Below are positions 1-9,640 of a stretch of 64,000 bases of DNA, piece by piece (within the stretch, counting starts at the first letter, position 1; each line of letters starts with the position of its first letter). Both the position numbers and the translations under genes were made by a program. A model generated the notes under the pieces. That model had not been told where the DNA came from. It saw only the letters and a program-made list of their open reading frames with translations, and did not search any database. Source of the DNA: Photobacterium sp. GJ3 (lineage in GTDB: Bacteria > Pseudomonadota > Gammaproteobacteria > Enterobacterales > Vibrionaceae); contig NZ_CP073578.1 of assembly GCF_018199995.1 (NCBI RefSeq), forward strand, positions 1,736,001-1,800,000. The letters are read 5' to 3'.

Positions 1-811
1 GAAAGACGAAGCCGCCGTTGTCAAAGCTGCAAAAGAATCCATGGCCGTTCAGGTTCAGGCGATGCTGGATCTTCAGAAAGCCGGTTCTGCAACCGTAGAC
101 TACGGCAACAACATCCGTCAGATGGCACTGGAAGAAGGCGTAGAAAACGCATTTGATTTCCCTGGATTTGTACCGGCTTACATCCGCCCACTGTTCTGTG
201 AAGGCGTCGGTCCGTTCCGTTGGGCTGCCCTGTCCGGCGATCCGGAAGATATCTATAAAACAGACCAGAAAGTCAAAGAGCTGATCCCGGATAACCCGCA
301 CCTGCACAACTGGCTGGACATGGCACGTGAGCGTATCCAGTTCCAGGGACTGCCGGCACGTATCTGCTGGGTCGGTCTGAAAGACCGTGCCCGTCTGGGT
401 CTGGCATTTAATGAAATGGTTCGTAACGGTGAGCTGAAAGCGCCAATCGTCATTGGCCGTGACCATCTGGACTCAGGTTCTGTCTCCAGCCCTAACCGCG
501 AAACCGAAGGCATGATGGATGGTTCAGACACTGTGTCTGACTGGCCGTTGCTGAACGCTCTGCTGAACACAGCGTCCGGGGCAACCTGGGTTTCACTGCA
601 CCACGGTGGTGGCGTAGGCATGGGCTTCTCCCAGCACTCTGGTATGGTGATTGTGTGTGACGGGACGGATGAAGCTGAAGAGCGCATTCGCCGCGTCCTG
701 CGTAACGACCCAGGCACAGGTGTGATGCGTCACGCTGATGCCGGTTACGACATCGCCATCAACTGTGCCAAAGAGCAGGGCCTGGATCTGCCAATGATCA
801 CTGACAAATAA
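1..811 (+). CDS. hutU: Urocanate hydratase, C-terminal part (5' end outside the window)
   Basis: Urocanate hydratase adds water to urocanate to give imidazolone propionate, the second step of histidine degradation, using tightly bound NAD+ in the cytoplasm. The reading frame is open from base 2, and about 270 of roughly 560 residues are present. The family's conserved C-terminal stretches are visible: the segment with [20 protein letters not shown], then [10 protein letters not shown] and [10 protein letters not shown]. The gene ends 20 bases before hutH, which has its own ribosome site, so the two form an operon. The missing N-terminal half is only the window edge. Identification is very secure. 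Confidence 0.97.
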   Translation, partial: KDEAAVVKAAKESMAVQVQAMLDLQKAGSATVDYGNNIRQMALEEGVENAFDFPGFVPAYIRPLFCEGVGPFRWAALSGDPEDIYKTDQKVKELIPDNPHLHNWLDMARERIQFQGLPARICWVGLKDRARLGLAFNEMVRNGELKAPIVIGRDHLDSGSVSSPNRETEGMMDGSDTVSDWPLLNALLNTASGATWVSLHHGGGVGMGFSQHSGMVIVCDGTDEAEERIRRVLRNDPGTGVMRHADAGYDIAINCAKEQGLDLPMITDK

Positions 812-831
812 TTCGAGCAGGAACACACACT

Positions 832-2364
832 ATGTACGCATTAGAAATCATCCCGGGAAAACTGAATCTGAAGCAGCTGCGTGAAGTCAGCCGCAACCCG
901 GTCACCTTATCTCTGCATGATTCTGCGCTCGAAGGCATGCGAATCAGTACCGAAGCTGTCGAGAAGATCATTCGTGAAGACCGTGTCGTATACGGCATCA
1001 ACACCGGTTTTGGCCTGCTGGCCAACACCCGGATTGCGGTTGAAGATCTGGAAACACTGCAGCGCAGTATTGTCCTGTCACACGCCGCCGGTATTGGCGA
1101 ATTCATGGACGACGCCACGGTACGTCTGATGATGGTGCTGAAGATTAACAGCCTGTCCCGTGGTTTCTCCGGCATCCGCCCTGAAGTGGTGAATGCACTG
1201 ATCACGCTAGTGAATGCAGAAGTTTACCCATGCATTCCGAAGAAAGGTTCCGTCGGCGCATCCGGCGATCTGGCACCACTGGCACACATGAGCACCGTGT
1301 TACTGGGTGAAGGTCAGGCACGTCACAACGGCGAAATCATTTCTGGTGCTGATGCACTGAAAATTGCAGGCCTGGCACCGATTGTTCTGGCCCCGAAAGA
1401 AGGTCTCGCGCTGCTGAATGGTACGCAAGCGTCCACAGCCTTTGCGCTGGAAGGCTTATTTGCCGCAGAAGATCTCTTCTCTGCAGCGACAGTTTGCGGT
1501 GCAATGTCTGTTGATGCAGCGCTGGGCAGCCGTCGTCCGTTCGACCCGCGCATTCACAGCGTTCGTGGTCATCGCAGCCAGATGGATTCCGCAGCCGCTT
1601 ATCGCCACATGCTGGATCACAACAGTGAAATCGGTAACTCCCATGTTGACTGCGAAAAAGTACAGGACCCATACTCTCTGCGCTGCCAGCCACAGGTGAT
1701 GGGCGCGTGTCTGCAACAAATCCGTCAGGCGGCAGAAGTCCTGCTGGTTGAGTCGAATGCAGTGTCCGACAACCCGCTTGTTTTCGCGGAAGATGACGAC
1801 ATCATCTCAGGCGGTAACTTCCATGCAGAACCGGTTGCTATGGCCGCAGATAATCTGGCTCTGGCGATTGCCGAAATTGGCAGCCTGTCTGAGCGCCGCA
1901 TGGCGCTACTGATTGACAGCGCACTGAGCAAACTGCCACCGTTCCTGGTCGATAATGGCGGTGTGAACTCAGGCTTTATGATTGCGCAAGTCACGTCAGC
2001 GGCACTGGCAAGCGAGAACAAGACCCTCGCCCACCCGGCTTCCGTCGACAGCCTGCCGACCTCTGCAAATCAGGAAGACCATGTTTCCATGGCAACTTTT
2101 GCGGGGCGTCGTCTGGCCGATATGGCAGAAAACACCCGTGGTATTCTGGCCGTCGAACTGCTGGCTGCGGCACAGGGTCTGGACTTCCGCACGCCGAATA
2201 AGAGCTCTGAGCGAATTGAAGAAGCGAAATCGCGTCTGCGTGAGCGTGTCACCTTCTACGACAAAGACCGCTTTTTTGCGCCGGATATCGAAAAAGCGAA
2301 TCAGTTGCTGAAAGAAGCAAGCTATAACAACCTGATGCCTGAAGCGCTGCTCCCAAGCGTGTAA
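832..2364 (+). CDS. hutH: Histidine ammonia-lyase
   Basis: Histidine ammonia-lyase deaminates L-histidine to urocanate, the first step of the hut pathway, feeding the hutU product upstream. The 510 residues match the family length. The Ala-Ser-Gly triad that cyclises into the MIO electrophile is at residues 143-145, within [15 protein letters not shown]. The substrate-binding stretches YGINTGFG and [16 protein letters not shown] are also present. The ATG follows GAGCAGGAACACACACT, which gives an AGGA ribosome site. A strong terminator lies just downstream, so hutH is the last gene of this hut operon. No hut regulator is inside the window. Confidence 0.98.
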   Translation: MYALEIIPGKLNLKQLREVSRNPVTLSLHDSALEGMRISTEAVEKIIREDRVVYGINTGFGLLANTRIAVEDLETLQRSIVLSHAAGIGEFMDDATVRLMMVLKINSLSRGFSGIRPEVVNALITLVNAEVYPCIPKKGSVGASGDLAPLAHMSTVLLGEGQARHNGEIISGADALKIAGLAPIVLAPKEGLALLNGTQASTAFALEGLFAAEDLFSAATVCGAMSVDAALGSRRPFDPRIHSVRGHRSQMDSAAAYRHMLDHNSEIGNSHVDCEKVQDPYSLRCQPQVMGACLQQIRQAAEVLLVESNAVSDNPLVFAEDDDIISGGNFHAEPVAMAADNLALAIAEIGSLSERRMALLIDSALSKLPPFLVDNGGVNSGFMIAQVTSAALASENKTLAHPASVDSLPTSANQEDHVSMATFAGRRLADMAENTRGILAVELLAAAQGLDFRTPNKSSERIEEAKSRLRERVTFYDKDRFFAPDIEKANQLLKEASYNNLMPEALLPSV

Positions 2365-2392
2365 TCCATCTGAGTTCGTGCATTTAAAATTG

Positions 2393-2426
2393 AAGCCGGG
2401 GAGATTGAACTGCCCCCGGCTTTTGT
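2393..2426 (+). terminator. Rho-independent terminator of the hut operon
   Basis: A perfect 9-bp stem, AAGCCGGGG at 2393-2401 pairing with CCCCGGCTT at 2414-2422, is followed by a T-rich tract. It sits 28 bases after the hutH stop. Confidence 0.9.
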
Positions 2427-2793
2427 TTATCCACGATAGTCAATGTTCGCAGAGCTTCAGGCCACGCCTTATCCTTTCTCGTTATATCAATACGTTCTGA
2501 TATAAATATTGAATTTCCTGCATCCCAATTGCCTGTTTTTGCTATTTAAGTCATTTCATCCACAAAGAAATAGTCTAAGCTGTGATGAGGTAAAGCCCAG
2601 GGCAATCAATTTCAGTCAATCAACAGGACTCATTCCAACAAATCATATTGACCTTATCCCGAAGCATTCAGTGCTGAGGATAAATATGTTGCCCTGATAT
2701 TTGGCGTCATTTTCTTTTTACATTCAGCCCGACCCGGCTGTGTGGTTGTATGTTTTGATTTGTACCCAAACTGGTTTGTACCCGGAGGATGCT
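2427..2793. other. Intergenic region upstream of the fructosamine kinase gene
   Basis: This AT-rich stretch between the hut terminator and the next ribosome site holds no gene I can support. A short open frame at 2509-2697 lacks a ribosome site and codon bias. The promoter of the next gene should be here, but I cannot place it with confidence. Confidence 0.5.
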
Positions 2794-3663
2794 ATGTGGC
2801 AAGCGATTTCCGATCAACTGTCAGACGCGCTTGGACAACCTTTCAATATTCAGGAACGGGACTCGCTTCCCGGTGGTGATGTCAACGATTGCTATTGCAT
2901 CAGCGATGGCGACCAGAGGTACTTCATCAAACTCAATGAGAAAGAGTATTTAGGTGTGTTTGAAGCGGAAGCCGAAAGCCTTCGTGTACTCGGTGAAACC
3001 GAAACGGTCACGGTTCCGAAAACGCTGCATATGGGAATCAGCCGTGACAAAGCATTTCTGGTGCTGGATTTTCTCCCCATGAAAGCCATGGATACAGAGG
3101 CTGCGCATACCCTTGGACAACAACTCGCCCATTTACATCAATGGGGAGAGCAGCCCGAGTATGGCTTTGACATGGACAATTTTATTGGCCTGACCCCGCA
3201 GCCAAACCAGTGGCGGCGGAAGTGGTGCCGATTCTTCGCTGAACAGCGCATTGCCTGGCAGTTGCAGCTCTGTGAGGAAAAAGGCATCGACCTCGGAAAT
3301 ATCGATGTAATCACTGGCAATGTGATTGATATTCTCTCTGCGCACCAGCCCAAACCTTCCCTGCTTCATGGCGATTTATGGCATGGCAACACAGCGCTGA
3401 GTGTTGATGGCCCGGTGATTTTTGATCCTGCCTGCTACTGGGGAGACCGGGAATGTGATATTGCCATGACTGAATTATTCGGCGGCTTTCCCGACAGTTT
3501 CTACAATGGCTATCAGTCCGTCTTCCCGCTGGATGAGCACTACCACCAGCGTCGTGATCTGTACAATCTGTATCATCTGCTGAATCACTGTAATCTTTTC
3601 GGCGGCGAGTATCTGGATCAGGCCGAGCATTGCATTCGCAAACTCAACCTGGATCACAGATAA
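2794..3663 (+). CDS. Fructosamine kinase family protein (YniA-like)
   Basis: This family phosphorylates protein-bound or free ketosamines (fructosamine-3-kinase type), which destabilises the glycation adduct. It has an aminoglycoside-phosphotransferase-like fold. The 289 residues match bacterial members such as E. coli YniA. The catalytic loop LLHGDLWHGN and the following metal-binding FDPACYWGDRE (equivalent of DFG) are visible. A GGAGG at 2784-2788 fixes the ATG at 2794; an upstream in-frame start at 2701 lacks a ribosome site. The next gene is a YniC-like phosphatase, the same pairing as yniA/yniC in E. coli, which supports a link with repair of glycated or phosphorylated sugars. The physiological substrate is not evident. 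Confidence 0.9.
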   Translation: MWQAISDQLSDALGQPFNIQERDSLPGGDVNDCYCISDGDQRYFIKLNEKEYLGVFEAEAESLRVLGETETVTVPKTLHMGISRDKAFLVLDFLPMKAMDTEAAHTLGQQLAHLHQWGEQPEYGFDMDNFIGLTPQPNQWRRKWCRFFAEQRIAWQLQLCEEKGIDLGNIDVITGNVIDILSAHQPKPSLLHGDLWHGNTALSVDGPVIFDPACYWGDRECDIAMTELFGGFPDSFYNGYQSVFPLDEHYHQRRDLYNLYHLLNHCNLFGGEYLDQAEHCIRKLNLDHR

Positions 3664-3753
3664 ACCACCGGGAGAATCAACTACCGTCTTTATGGCTGAA
3701 GTGATAAGGTTCACACTCTTTCCTTTATCATTTCAGCCCGAGACAGGATTTAC

Positions 3754-4407
3754 ATGTTAAAAGCAGCAATTTTCGATATGGATGGCCTTCTGGTCGATTC
3801 TGAACCTTTCTGGCAACGTGCTCAGGTCGAGGTATTTTCATCGCTGGGTGTGACAATTTCTCAGCAGGAAACACTGGAAACCATGGGGCTGAGAATTGAT
3901 CACATTGTGGATCTCTGGTTTGAACGTCAACCCTGGCAAGGCTCGAACTGTGCAGAAGTGAATACCCTGATCACCAAGCGTGTGGAAGCACTGGTGAAGG
4001 AACATCAACCCATGCTGCCGGGTGTTCGTGAGGCGATTCAAGCCTGTCAGGAACTGGACCTGAAAGTTGCGCTGGCGTCTTCCTCTCCGATGAGCCTGAT
4101 TCACGCCACTCTGGATGCACTAGCGTTAACCGATGCTTTCAGTGCGCTGTTTTCTGCAGAGCATCTGCGTTTCGGCAAGCCTCACCCGGAAGTTTATCTG
4201 AATGCTGCAGACGCACTGGGTGTGTCGCCGCATGAATGTGTTGCGTTTGAAGACTCTCTGAATGGCTTACTGGCCGTAAAAGCCGCAAGAATGAAAGGGA
4301 TCGCCGTGCCGGAAGCACACCTGAGCGCCGATTTACGCTGGTCGATTGCAGATAAAAAACTTAACTCGCTGCTCGAAGTAAATAAAGAATTAATTCTGAG
4401 CCTCTAA
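3754..4407 (+). CDS. hxpB: HAD-family sugar phosphatase, YniC/HxpB-like
   Basis: This is a haloacid-dehalogenase phosphatase of the beta-phosphoglucomutase-like subclass. The E. coli relative hydrolyses 2-deoxyglucose-6-phosphate and other hexose phosphates. The 217 residues show the HAD motifs in order: nucleophile DMDGLLVDSE at about 8-17, motif II Ser in LASSSP, motif III Lys in FGKPHPEVY and motif IV acid residues in FEDSLNG. It follows the fructosamine kinase gene by 90 bases on the same strand, so they may share transcription. A stem-loop lies just past the stop. The family assignment is firm; exact substrate is inferred. Confidence 0.88.
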   Translation: MLKAAIFDMDGLLVDSEPFWQRAQVEVFSSLGVTISQQETLETMGLRIDHIVDLWFERQPWQGSNCAEVNTLITKRVEALVKEHQPMLPGVREAIQACQELDLKVALASSSPMSLIHATLDALALTDAFSALFSAEHLRFGKPHPEVYLNAADALGVSPHECVAFEDSLNGLLAVKAARMKGIAVPEAHLSADLRWSIADKKLNSLLEVNKELILSL

Positions 4408-4421
4408 TCAGCTTCAGGAAT

Positions 4422-4462
4422 GATTGGCGTTTCATTGAAATCTCCTCTGAAATGCCAATCGT
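4422..4462 (+). terminator. Stem-loop after hxpB, probable terminator
   Basis: A 13-bp stem, GATTGGCGTTTCA at 4422-4434 pairing with TGAAATGCCAATC at 4448-4460 (one G-T pair), begins 14 bases after the stop. The downstream sequence GTCTTATCTC is only weakly T-rich, so termination may be inefficient. Confidence 0.55.
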
Positions 4463-4751
4463 CTTATCTCACGGAAATCAGAATAATCACAAAGATACTG
4501 TGACATTTTTGACACAAAGTAACGCCACTCACTTCATATATTCATCCACTTGTCTACTCTGTCTTGAACAAGATGACCGCTCAGTTTTCGCCAAGACGTA
4601 AAACCCCACTGCAAATCAAAGTTTGTGGTTAATTCACGGCAAAAACTAATCCGGCTCGCTAGGATTAACTGAACGAACACGTATCAGTAAGGAAACTGAC
4701 CGCGTTTTCTATGTGCCATCAAGTCTTAGGTACAGAGTTAAGGAGTCTCCA
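4463..4751. other. Intergenic region before the zinc-ribbon gene
   Basis: No gene is supported here. The last bases carry the AAGGAGT ribosome site of the next gene. Promoter-like AT-rich sequence is present but no specific site is convincing. Confidence 0.4.
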
Positions 4752-4955
4752 ATGAAAAATTACAGTGAGCAGAGCGTCACTTGTCCGCATTGCGGCCACC
4801 ATATTCGTATTACGCTGGATAGCAGTGCTGGCAGCCAGGAGTTTTATGATGATTGCCCCGCATGTTGTCATGCGATCCACCTGAACATGCAAGTGGATGA
4901 TTTACACAAAACCATCCATTTATTCGTCGATGCGGATGATGAACAAATCTTCTGA
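4752..4955 (+). CDS. CPXCG-type cysteine-rich small protein
   Basis: A 67-residue protein with two cysteine pairs, CPHCGHH near residue 10 and CPACCH near residue 35, that should form a zinc ribbon. It matches the conserved small CPXCG-motif family of gammaproteobacteria, whose role is unknown. AAGGAGT at 4740-4746 fixes the ATG at 4752, so the longer frame from 4713 is not used. It stands alone between a stem-loop and a strong terminator, so it is probably transcribed as a single gene. The acidic C-terminus (DADDEQIF) is noticeable. No function should be assigned. Confidence 0.85.
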   Translation: MKNYSEQSVTCPHCGHHIRITLDSSAGSQEFYDDCPACCHAIHLNMQVDDLHKTIHLFVDADDEQIF

Positions 4956-4975
4956 TTCATGCCCCCGTACAACCC

Positions 4976-5007
4976 ATCGCCCTGCCAATGCGCAGGGCGA
5001 TTTTCTT
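4976..5007 (+). terminator. Rho-independent terminator of the zinc-ribbon gene
   Basis: A perfect 10-bp stem, ATCGCCCTGC at 4976-4985 pairing with GCAGGGCGAT at 4992-5001, with a six-base loop, is followed by TTTTCTTTC. Confidence 0.92.
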
Positions 5008-5129
5008 TCAATCGGACTTTGTCGTAGTCTTTTACACCCTGCAACGCCTCAGAAACGAAAGTGATATGATTCCGGATTCAAAGTGCAGGTGATAACATCA
5101 GCACTTCGCTACAACAGGGGAAACAAACA

Positions 5130-5855
5130 ATGTTCACAGGTATCATCCAATCCGTCGCGGTGATTTCATCAATCCATGACCATCAAGGCATCAGAACGTT
5201 TCAAATCGACTTTGAACCCGGTTTCTGTGAAAACCTGGACATTGGCGCCAGCGTTGCCGTTGATGGGGTCTGCCTGACCGTGACCGAGATCATCACGCCA
5301 ACACAAGTAAAGTTTGACGTGATGCTGAAAAGCCTTGAAATTACAACGCTCAGTGAATACAAACAGCACCAACGCGTGAATGTTGAGCGCGCCGCAAAAG
5401 ATGGCGCAGAAATTGGCGGACACCCGCTCTCTGGACATATTGATTTCAACACGTCGGTCCTGGACGTGCAGCAAATCGACGATAACTATCGTATCCGTAT
5501 TTCGATCCCACGTGACTGGGCGAAATATATCTTCCCGAAAGGCTACATCGCCTTGAATGGCGCCAGCTTAACTGTGTCTGACGTGAATAAACACGAACAC
5601 TGGTTTGATGTCTGGTTAATCCCAGAAACACGCAGAATGACGACCTTTGAAGAAAAGCAAAGCGGCTCAAATATCAATGTTGAAATTGAGCGAGGTACTC
5701 AGGTTGTCGTCGATACGGTTCGCGACGCAATTGACGAAAAAATGGGCCCACTGATGCCACTTTTCGAAAAGTTCCTGGCTGCAAATAATGTGGACATTGA
5801 TACCATTGGCCAAGCGGCCCAAAGAGCACTGTCAGATTCTGAAAATCAATCATAA
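5130..5855 (+). CDS. Riboflavin synthase alpha-subunit paralog
   Basis: Riboflavin synthase dismutates two 6,7-dimethyl-8-ribityllumazines to riboflavin and a pyrimidine. The 241 residues hold two lumazine-binding barrels. The N-terminal MFTGII, VDGVCLTV (catalytic Cys), GGHPLSGH, and in the second barrel KGYIALNGASLTV and LIPETRRMTTF are visible. The conserved N-terminus and Cys favour an active synthase over a purely binding lumazine protein. The C-terminus extends roughly 30 residues beyond E. coli RibE (213 residues). It is not in a rib operon: its neighbours are a diguanylate cyclase and norM, and in E. coli the riboflavin synthase gene also borders the norM ortholog. A second synthase elsewhere in the genome is likely but not visible. 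Confidence 0.88.
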   Translation: MFTGIIQSVAVISSIHDHQGIRTFQIDFEPGFCENLDIGASVAVDGVCLTVTEIITPTQVKFDVMLKSLEITTLSEYKQHQRVNVERAAKDGAEIGGHPLSGHIDFNTSVLDVQQIDDNYRIRISIPRDWAKYIFPKGYIALNGASLTVSDVNKHEHWFDVWLIPETRRMTTFEEKQSGSNINVEIERGTQVVVDTVRDAIDEKMGPLMPLFEKFLAANNVDIDTIGQAAQRALSDSENQS

Positions 5856-5867
5856 TCATGTGTTCTG

Positions 5868-5892
5868 GCTAGGGCGATTTGCCCTAGCTTTC
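5868..5892 (+). terminator. Terminator of the riboflavin synthase paralog
   Basis: An 8-bp stem, GCTAGGGC at 5868-5875 pairing with GCCCTAGC at 5881-5888, is followed by TTTCC. It begins 12 bases after the stop. Confidence 0.75.
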
Positions 5893-6180
5893 CGGGCAAT
5901 CAACACAACCGATGAACACGACTCCGGCTCGCCAGCCGAAACACCTCAGCCCTTTGCGATAAAAACGAATTAAAATCAACTAGTTGAACTCAGGTTAAGC
6001 AACCTTTCCCTGGCAACAACTCGCCTTAACAAAAGAAGACAATCGCTTTCAATCACAATACAAATACAAAAATTGTACACTTGTGCCAAAAAATTGTGAT
6101 TCATTTGTATTTGATACAGCAAGTCATTATCCTTACAAACCGTGCTGTTTATTTGCAAAATTTTGCTTCACTACTATCAC
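5893..6180. other. Intergenic region upstream of the diguanylate cyclase gene
   Basis: This AT-rich region should hold the diguanylate cyclase promoter. I see no convincing operator, riboswitch or small gene. Confidence 0.4.
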
Positions 6181-8067
6181 ATGCCCAAGACACCGACGAA
6201 CCATCTGGGATTTCGAATCCAGTTAACGCTTATCACCATCATCCTGATCAGCACAATCGGGGTGAGTTCGATCTGGTATAAAAGTTCGGAGCGTGCTGTC
6301 TCCCTCGCGATAGAACAATCGTATCGGCAAAACAACGATGTGGTCAAAGACCATCTGGATGACTACTTCAATCAAATCCGCCTCATCTACAAACAGCAGG
6401 ATTTGAAAGACAACGCGCTTGAGGCACTGATTCATAACAAAGACCAAATGCAGCGCTATCTCATTGAAGCATTAAGACAACACCCGACCATCGAGCATTT
6501 TTACTTTGCAACACCTGACGGTGGGATCAATTTTGCAGGACGAAAGCCCGATACCCTGCGGTATCACTTGCCACAAAGCTATGCAAACTTCTTCGAACTG
6601 GTTGAAACAGACCAGTTGAAAGCAGGTCGCTTGAATCGCTATGTACTCCATCCACTGAAAAATGAAAAAATCCTGATTGACGACCTGTCTATTTATGATG
6701 CGCGCAAACAGCCCTGGTTCTATGAAGCCTTATTGAGCAAAGATGCCGTCTGGAGTGAATTGATCGAACAGCAAAAGAAGCAAGGGGAGCTCAGCCTCAC
6801 TTTGTCAAAAGCCGAATACAGTGATACCGGCAAGTTTCTTGGCATCTGGGGCATGGACATTCATCTCGCACCACTGCTCGATGAACTGACACAATCCAAA
6901 ATCAGCCCGAACAGTATCATCACAATTCTGGGGCGTCAGGGTACCATTCTCACCAGCACCCATCCTGCGCATCGTTCGAAATTCACAGAACTTAGCACCA
7001 TCAGTCCGCAACAAACCCCTTTGTTATTTGAAGTCTGGAAATACAGATATGGGCATGATGCCAGTTCCAGGCCCGTTTATCAGTTCAGCTATGATGGAAA
7101 AGACTGGCTGAGCTATACCGGTTATTACCCGCTGGATGGTGACGATCGAATCACGATCATGATGCTGTCTCCAATGAGTGATTTTACGGCGGTCTTCTTT
7201 ACCGCAAAAAATACGGCGATCATCCTGACGCTGGTACTGATTCTGATCGCAACCTTATATGGCCTGTATGGCAATCGATACATTCTTTCTCCTGTGCAGC
7301 AACTCACACGGGCCATTAATAACATCAGTCTGGGCAAATGGGGCCAAACACTTGATCTGAACCGCAGTGATGAATTGGGAAAACTCGCTGATGCTTTCGA
7401 CAATATGAGCCGGCACCTGGAATGGACCATTACACATTTAGATCGGGAGCGTCAGGAAACAACCCGTCTGAATATTTTACTGGAGAGGCAGAATCAGGAA
7501 CTGGAAGCCAGAGTCACCGCACGGACTGCTGAACTCAAAGCAGCGAACAATCAGTTGGAGAAGCTGGCATTCTATGACCCTTTAACCAATGCACCCAATC
7601 GTCGTTATTTCTGGCAGCGCTTCAACGAAACCAAAAAGCAAGGACCATGCTGGCTGATGTTGCTGGATGTGGACGACTTTAAACAATTTAATGACACCTA
7701 TGGGCACCAGGCCGGAGATTTCGCATTGCAGCATCTGGTCAGTGTCTGTGACGAAATGCTGCAGACCCCTGATTTCATGGGTCGCGTTGGTGGAGAAGAA
7801 TTTGCCATTTGCAGCCAACTCAGCGACCCACATCAGGCCTATGCTTTAGCAGAGCAAATTCTGGAAACTCTCTCGACAACACCGATTGTTTTCGAAGCGT
7901 CACAACTCACCATTACAGCCAGCATGGGTATGGTCGAATGCGAGCCTGGCAGCACCAGTTGTTACGCACGGGCTGATAAACTCTTGTATCTAGCCAAGCG
8001 TACCGGAAAAAATCAGGTGTTCATGGAAAGCATGAAGGATCGAGCCGAAAAGAATGCGATCGTTTGA
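6181..8067 (+). CDS. Membrane diguanylate cyclase (Cache-HAMP-GGDEF)
   Basis: It makes the second messenger c-di-GMP from two GTP, probably under control of a periplasmic ligand. In the 628-residue product an N-terminal membrane helix (about 10-30) is followed by a periplasmic dCache-like sensor, a second helix (NTAIILTLVLILIATLYGLYG, just before 370), a HAMP domain, a coiled coil, and a GGDEF domain with FYDPLTNAPNRRYF and the active site GGEEF at 537-541. The product-inhibition RxxD motif is replaced by QTPD, so feedback inhibition is probably lost. I chose the ATG at 6181; a GTG 39 bases upstream is in frame, and neither start has a good ribosome site. It lies between the riboflavin synthase paralog and norM. 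Confidence 0.92.
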   Translation: MPKTPTNHLGFRIQLTLITIILISTIGVSSIWYKSSERAVSLAIEQSYRQNNDVVKDHLDDYFNQIRLIYKQQDLKDNALEALIHNKDQMQRYLIEALRQHPTIEHFYFATPDGGINFAGRKPDTLRYHLPQSYANFFELVETDQLKAGRLNRYVLHPLKNEKILIDDLSIYDARKQPWFYEALLSKDAVWSELIEQQKKQGELSLTLSKAEYSDTGKFLGIWGMDIHLAPLLDELTQSKISPNSIITILGRQGTILTSTHPAHRSKFTELSTISPQQTPLLFEVWKYRYGHDASSRPVYQFSYDGKDWLSYTGYYPLDGDDRITIMMLSPMSDFTAVFFTAKNTAIILTLVLILIATLYGLYGNRYILSPVQQLTRAINNISLGKWGQTLDLNRSDELGKLADAFDNMSRHLEWTITHLDRERQETTRLNILLERQNQELEARVTARTAELKAANNQLEKLAFYDPLTNAPNRRYFWQRFNETKKQGPCWLMLLDVDDFKQFNDTYGHQAGDFALQHLVSVCDEMLQTPDFMGRVGGEEFAICSQLSDPHQAYALAEQILETLSTTPIVFEASQLTITASMGMVECEPGSTSCYARADKLLYLAKRTGKNQVFMESMKDRAEKNAIV

Positions 8068-8149
8068 ATAAAACATTGTCTGATCATTTGGAGCCGATAT
8101 AATCGGGGCAAAACCCCTGTCTTTCTTCACCTGCCTGCTGGAGCCATTC

Positions 8150-9520
8150 GTGCATTTGTATCGCCAAGAAACTCAGCGATTATTAAAACTCGCTATTCCC
8201 GTTCTGATCGCTTCCGTTGCTCAAACCGCAATGAGCTTTATCGACACCGTCATGGCTGGCGGTGTGAGCGCCACAGATATGGCCGCCGTTTCGGTGGCAT
8301 CCAGTGTCTGGATGCCTGCTATTTTATTTGGCATCGGTGTCCTTTTCGCGATGGTGCCTATCGTCGCTCAACTCAATGGCTCTCAACAGAAAGACAAAAT
8401 TCCGTTTCAGGTTCAGCAAAGTTTCGTGCTGTCATTACTCATGTCCGTGCCGATTATTTTCGTGCTGTATAACGCAGGCGTCCTGATTGATTACATGGCC
8501 GTTGAGCAGGTACTGGCAGAGAAAACTATCGGCTACTTACATGCAGTGCTTTATGCCGTTCCGGCTTTGCTGATGTTTCAGGCACTGCGTAGTTTCTCGG
8601 AAGGTCTGTCTCTGACTGTTCCGGGCATGGTGATTGGATTTATCGGCCTGCTGGCCAACATCCCGCTGAACTGGATATTTGTCTACGGTAAATTTGGTGC
8701 GCCAGCCCTCGGTGGCGTGGGTTGTGGCGTTGCAACGGCCATCGTCTACTGGCTGATGTTTTTCTCTATGCTGGTTTATGTGCTGGTGAACCGGAAACTC
8801 AGTCAGGTGGGCCTGTTTATGACCTGGTACCGCCCGGAACTGAAAGCGATTCTGCGCCAGTTTAAACTGGGCTTTCCAATTGCTGCAGCCCTGTTTTTTG
8901 AAGTGTCCATCTTCGCCGCGATCGCCTTACTCATTGCGCCATTGGGTTCGATTGTTGTGGCTGCCCACCAGATTGCGATTAACTTCTCTTCTCTCGTCTT
9001 CATGCTGCCGATGAGCTTAGGTGCAGCCGTCAGCATCCGGGTTGGCCATCAATTGGGAGAGCAAAACTTTGATGGTGCCAGAATCTCAAGCCATTGTGGC
9101 ATTTGGGTGGGTGTTGCAATTTCAATCGCCACCGCCATTTTGACCATCATCTTCCGCGAACAGATTGGGCTGCTGTACACCGACAATCCGGAAGTCATCG
9201 TCCTTGCAACCCAACTGCTGTTCCTGGCGGCTGTGTATCAGTGCAGTGACGCCGTTCAGGTTGTCGCTGCTGGCGCATTGCGGGGTTACAAAGATATGCG
9301 GGCTATCTTCATCCGCACCTTTATTGCCTACTGGATCTTTGGTCTGCCTGCCGGATACGTGCTGGGTATGACAAATCTGATCACTGAACCTATGGGCCCG
9401 CATGGCTTCTGGACAGGTACAATTGTTGGTCTGACTGCAGCCGCATTGATGCTGACCGTCCGGCTGCTTTGGCTGCAGCGTCAGGATCATGATTTTCAGC
9501 TGGCAATGTCCGTGCGATAA
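8150..9520 (+). CDS. norM: Multidrug efflux MATE transporter NorM
   Basis: This Na+-driven inner-membrane antiporter exports cationic drugs, dyes and fluoroquinolones. The 456 residues and twelve hydrophobic segments fit the MATE family. The sequence closely follows Vibrio NorM: IASVAQTAMSFIDTVMAGGVSATDM near the start, with Asp32 matching the cation-binding Asp36 of V. cholerae NorM, then GFIGLLANIPLNWIFVYGKFG and VQVVAAGALRGYKDMRAIF. The start is a GTG with TGGAG upstream. It is followed by a perfect terminator and then by the DUF3080 and DUF5062 genes, an arrangement I know from Vibrio. Confidence 0.96.
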   Translation: MHLYRQETQRLLKLAIPVLIASVAQTAMSFIDTVMAGGVSATDMAAVSVASSVWMPAILFGIGVLFAMVPIVAQLNGSQQKDKIPFQVQQSFVLSLLMSVPIIFVLYNAGVLIDYMAVEQVLAEKTIGYLHAVLYAVPALLMFQALRSFSEGLSLTVPGMVIGFIGLLANIPLNWIFVYGKFGAPALGGVGCGVATAIVYWLMFFSMLVYVLVNRKLSQVGLFMTWYRPELKAILRQFKLGFPIAAALFFEVSIFAAIALLIAPLGSIVVAAHQIAINFSSLVFMLPMSLGAAVSIRVGHQLGEQNFDGARISSHCGIWVGVAISIATAILTIIFREQIGLLYTDNPEVIVLATQLLFLAAVYQCSDAVQVVAAGALRGYKDMRAIFIRTFIAYWIFGLPAGYVLGMTNLITEPMGPHGFWTGTIVGLTAAALMLTVRLLWLQRQDHDFQLAMSVR

Positions 9521-9534
9521 ACAAGCGTTCTACC

Positions 9535-9560
9535 AAAGGCAGCGACAGCTGCCTTTTCTT
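9535..9560 (+). terminator. Rho-independent terminator of norM
   Basis: A perfect 9-bp stem, AAAGGCAGC at 9535-9543 pairing with GCTGCCTTT at 9548-9556, with loop GACA, is followed by TCTTTAT. Confidence 0.92.
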
Positions 9561-9640
9561 TATCCCGAATGATTCCGCTGCACAATGAACCGCGAAGCCT
9601 TCACATATACTGAGAATAAAACGGTGATTGATACACAAAC

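Noticed and set aside
798..1205. Minus-strand open frame inside hutH
   Set aside because: It is a shadow of the strongly biased hutH reading frame and has no ribosome site or recognisable protein sequence.
2509..2697. Short open frame before the fructosamine kinase gene
   Set aside because: It has no ribosome site and no protein-like composition.
6142..6180. GTG start for the diguanylate cyclase
   Set aside because: The extra 13 residues would precede a normal N-terminal membrane helix, and there is no ribosome site. The ATG at 6181 is simpler.
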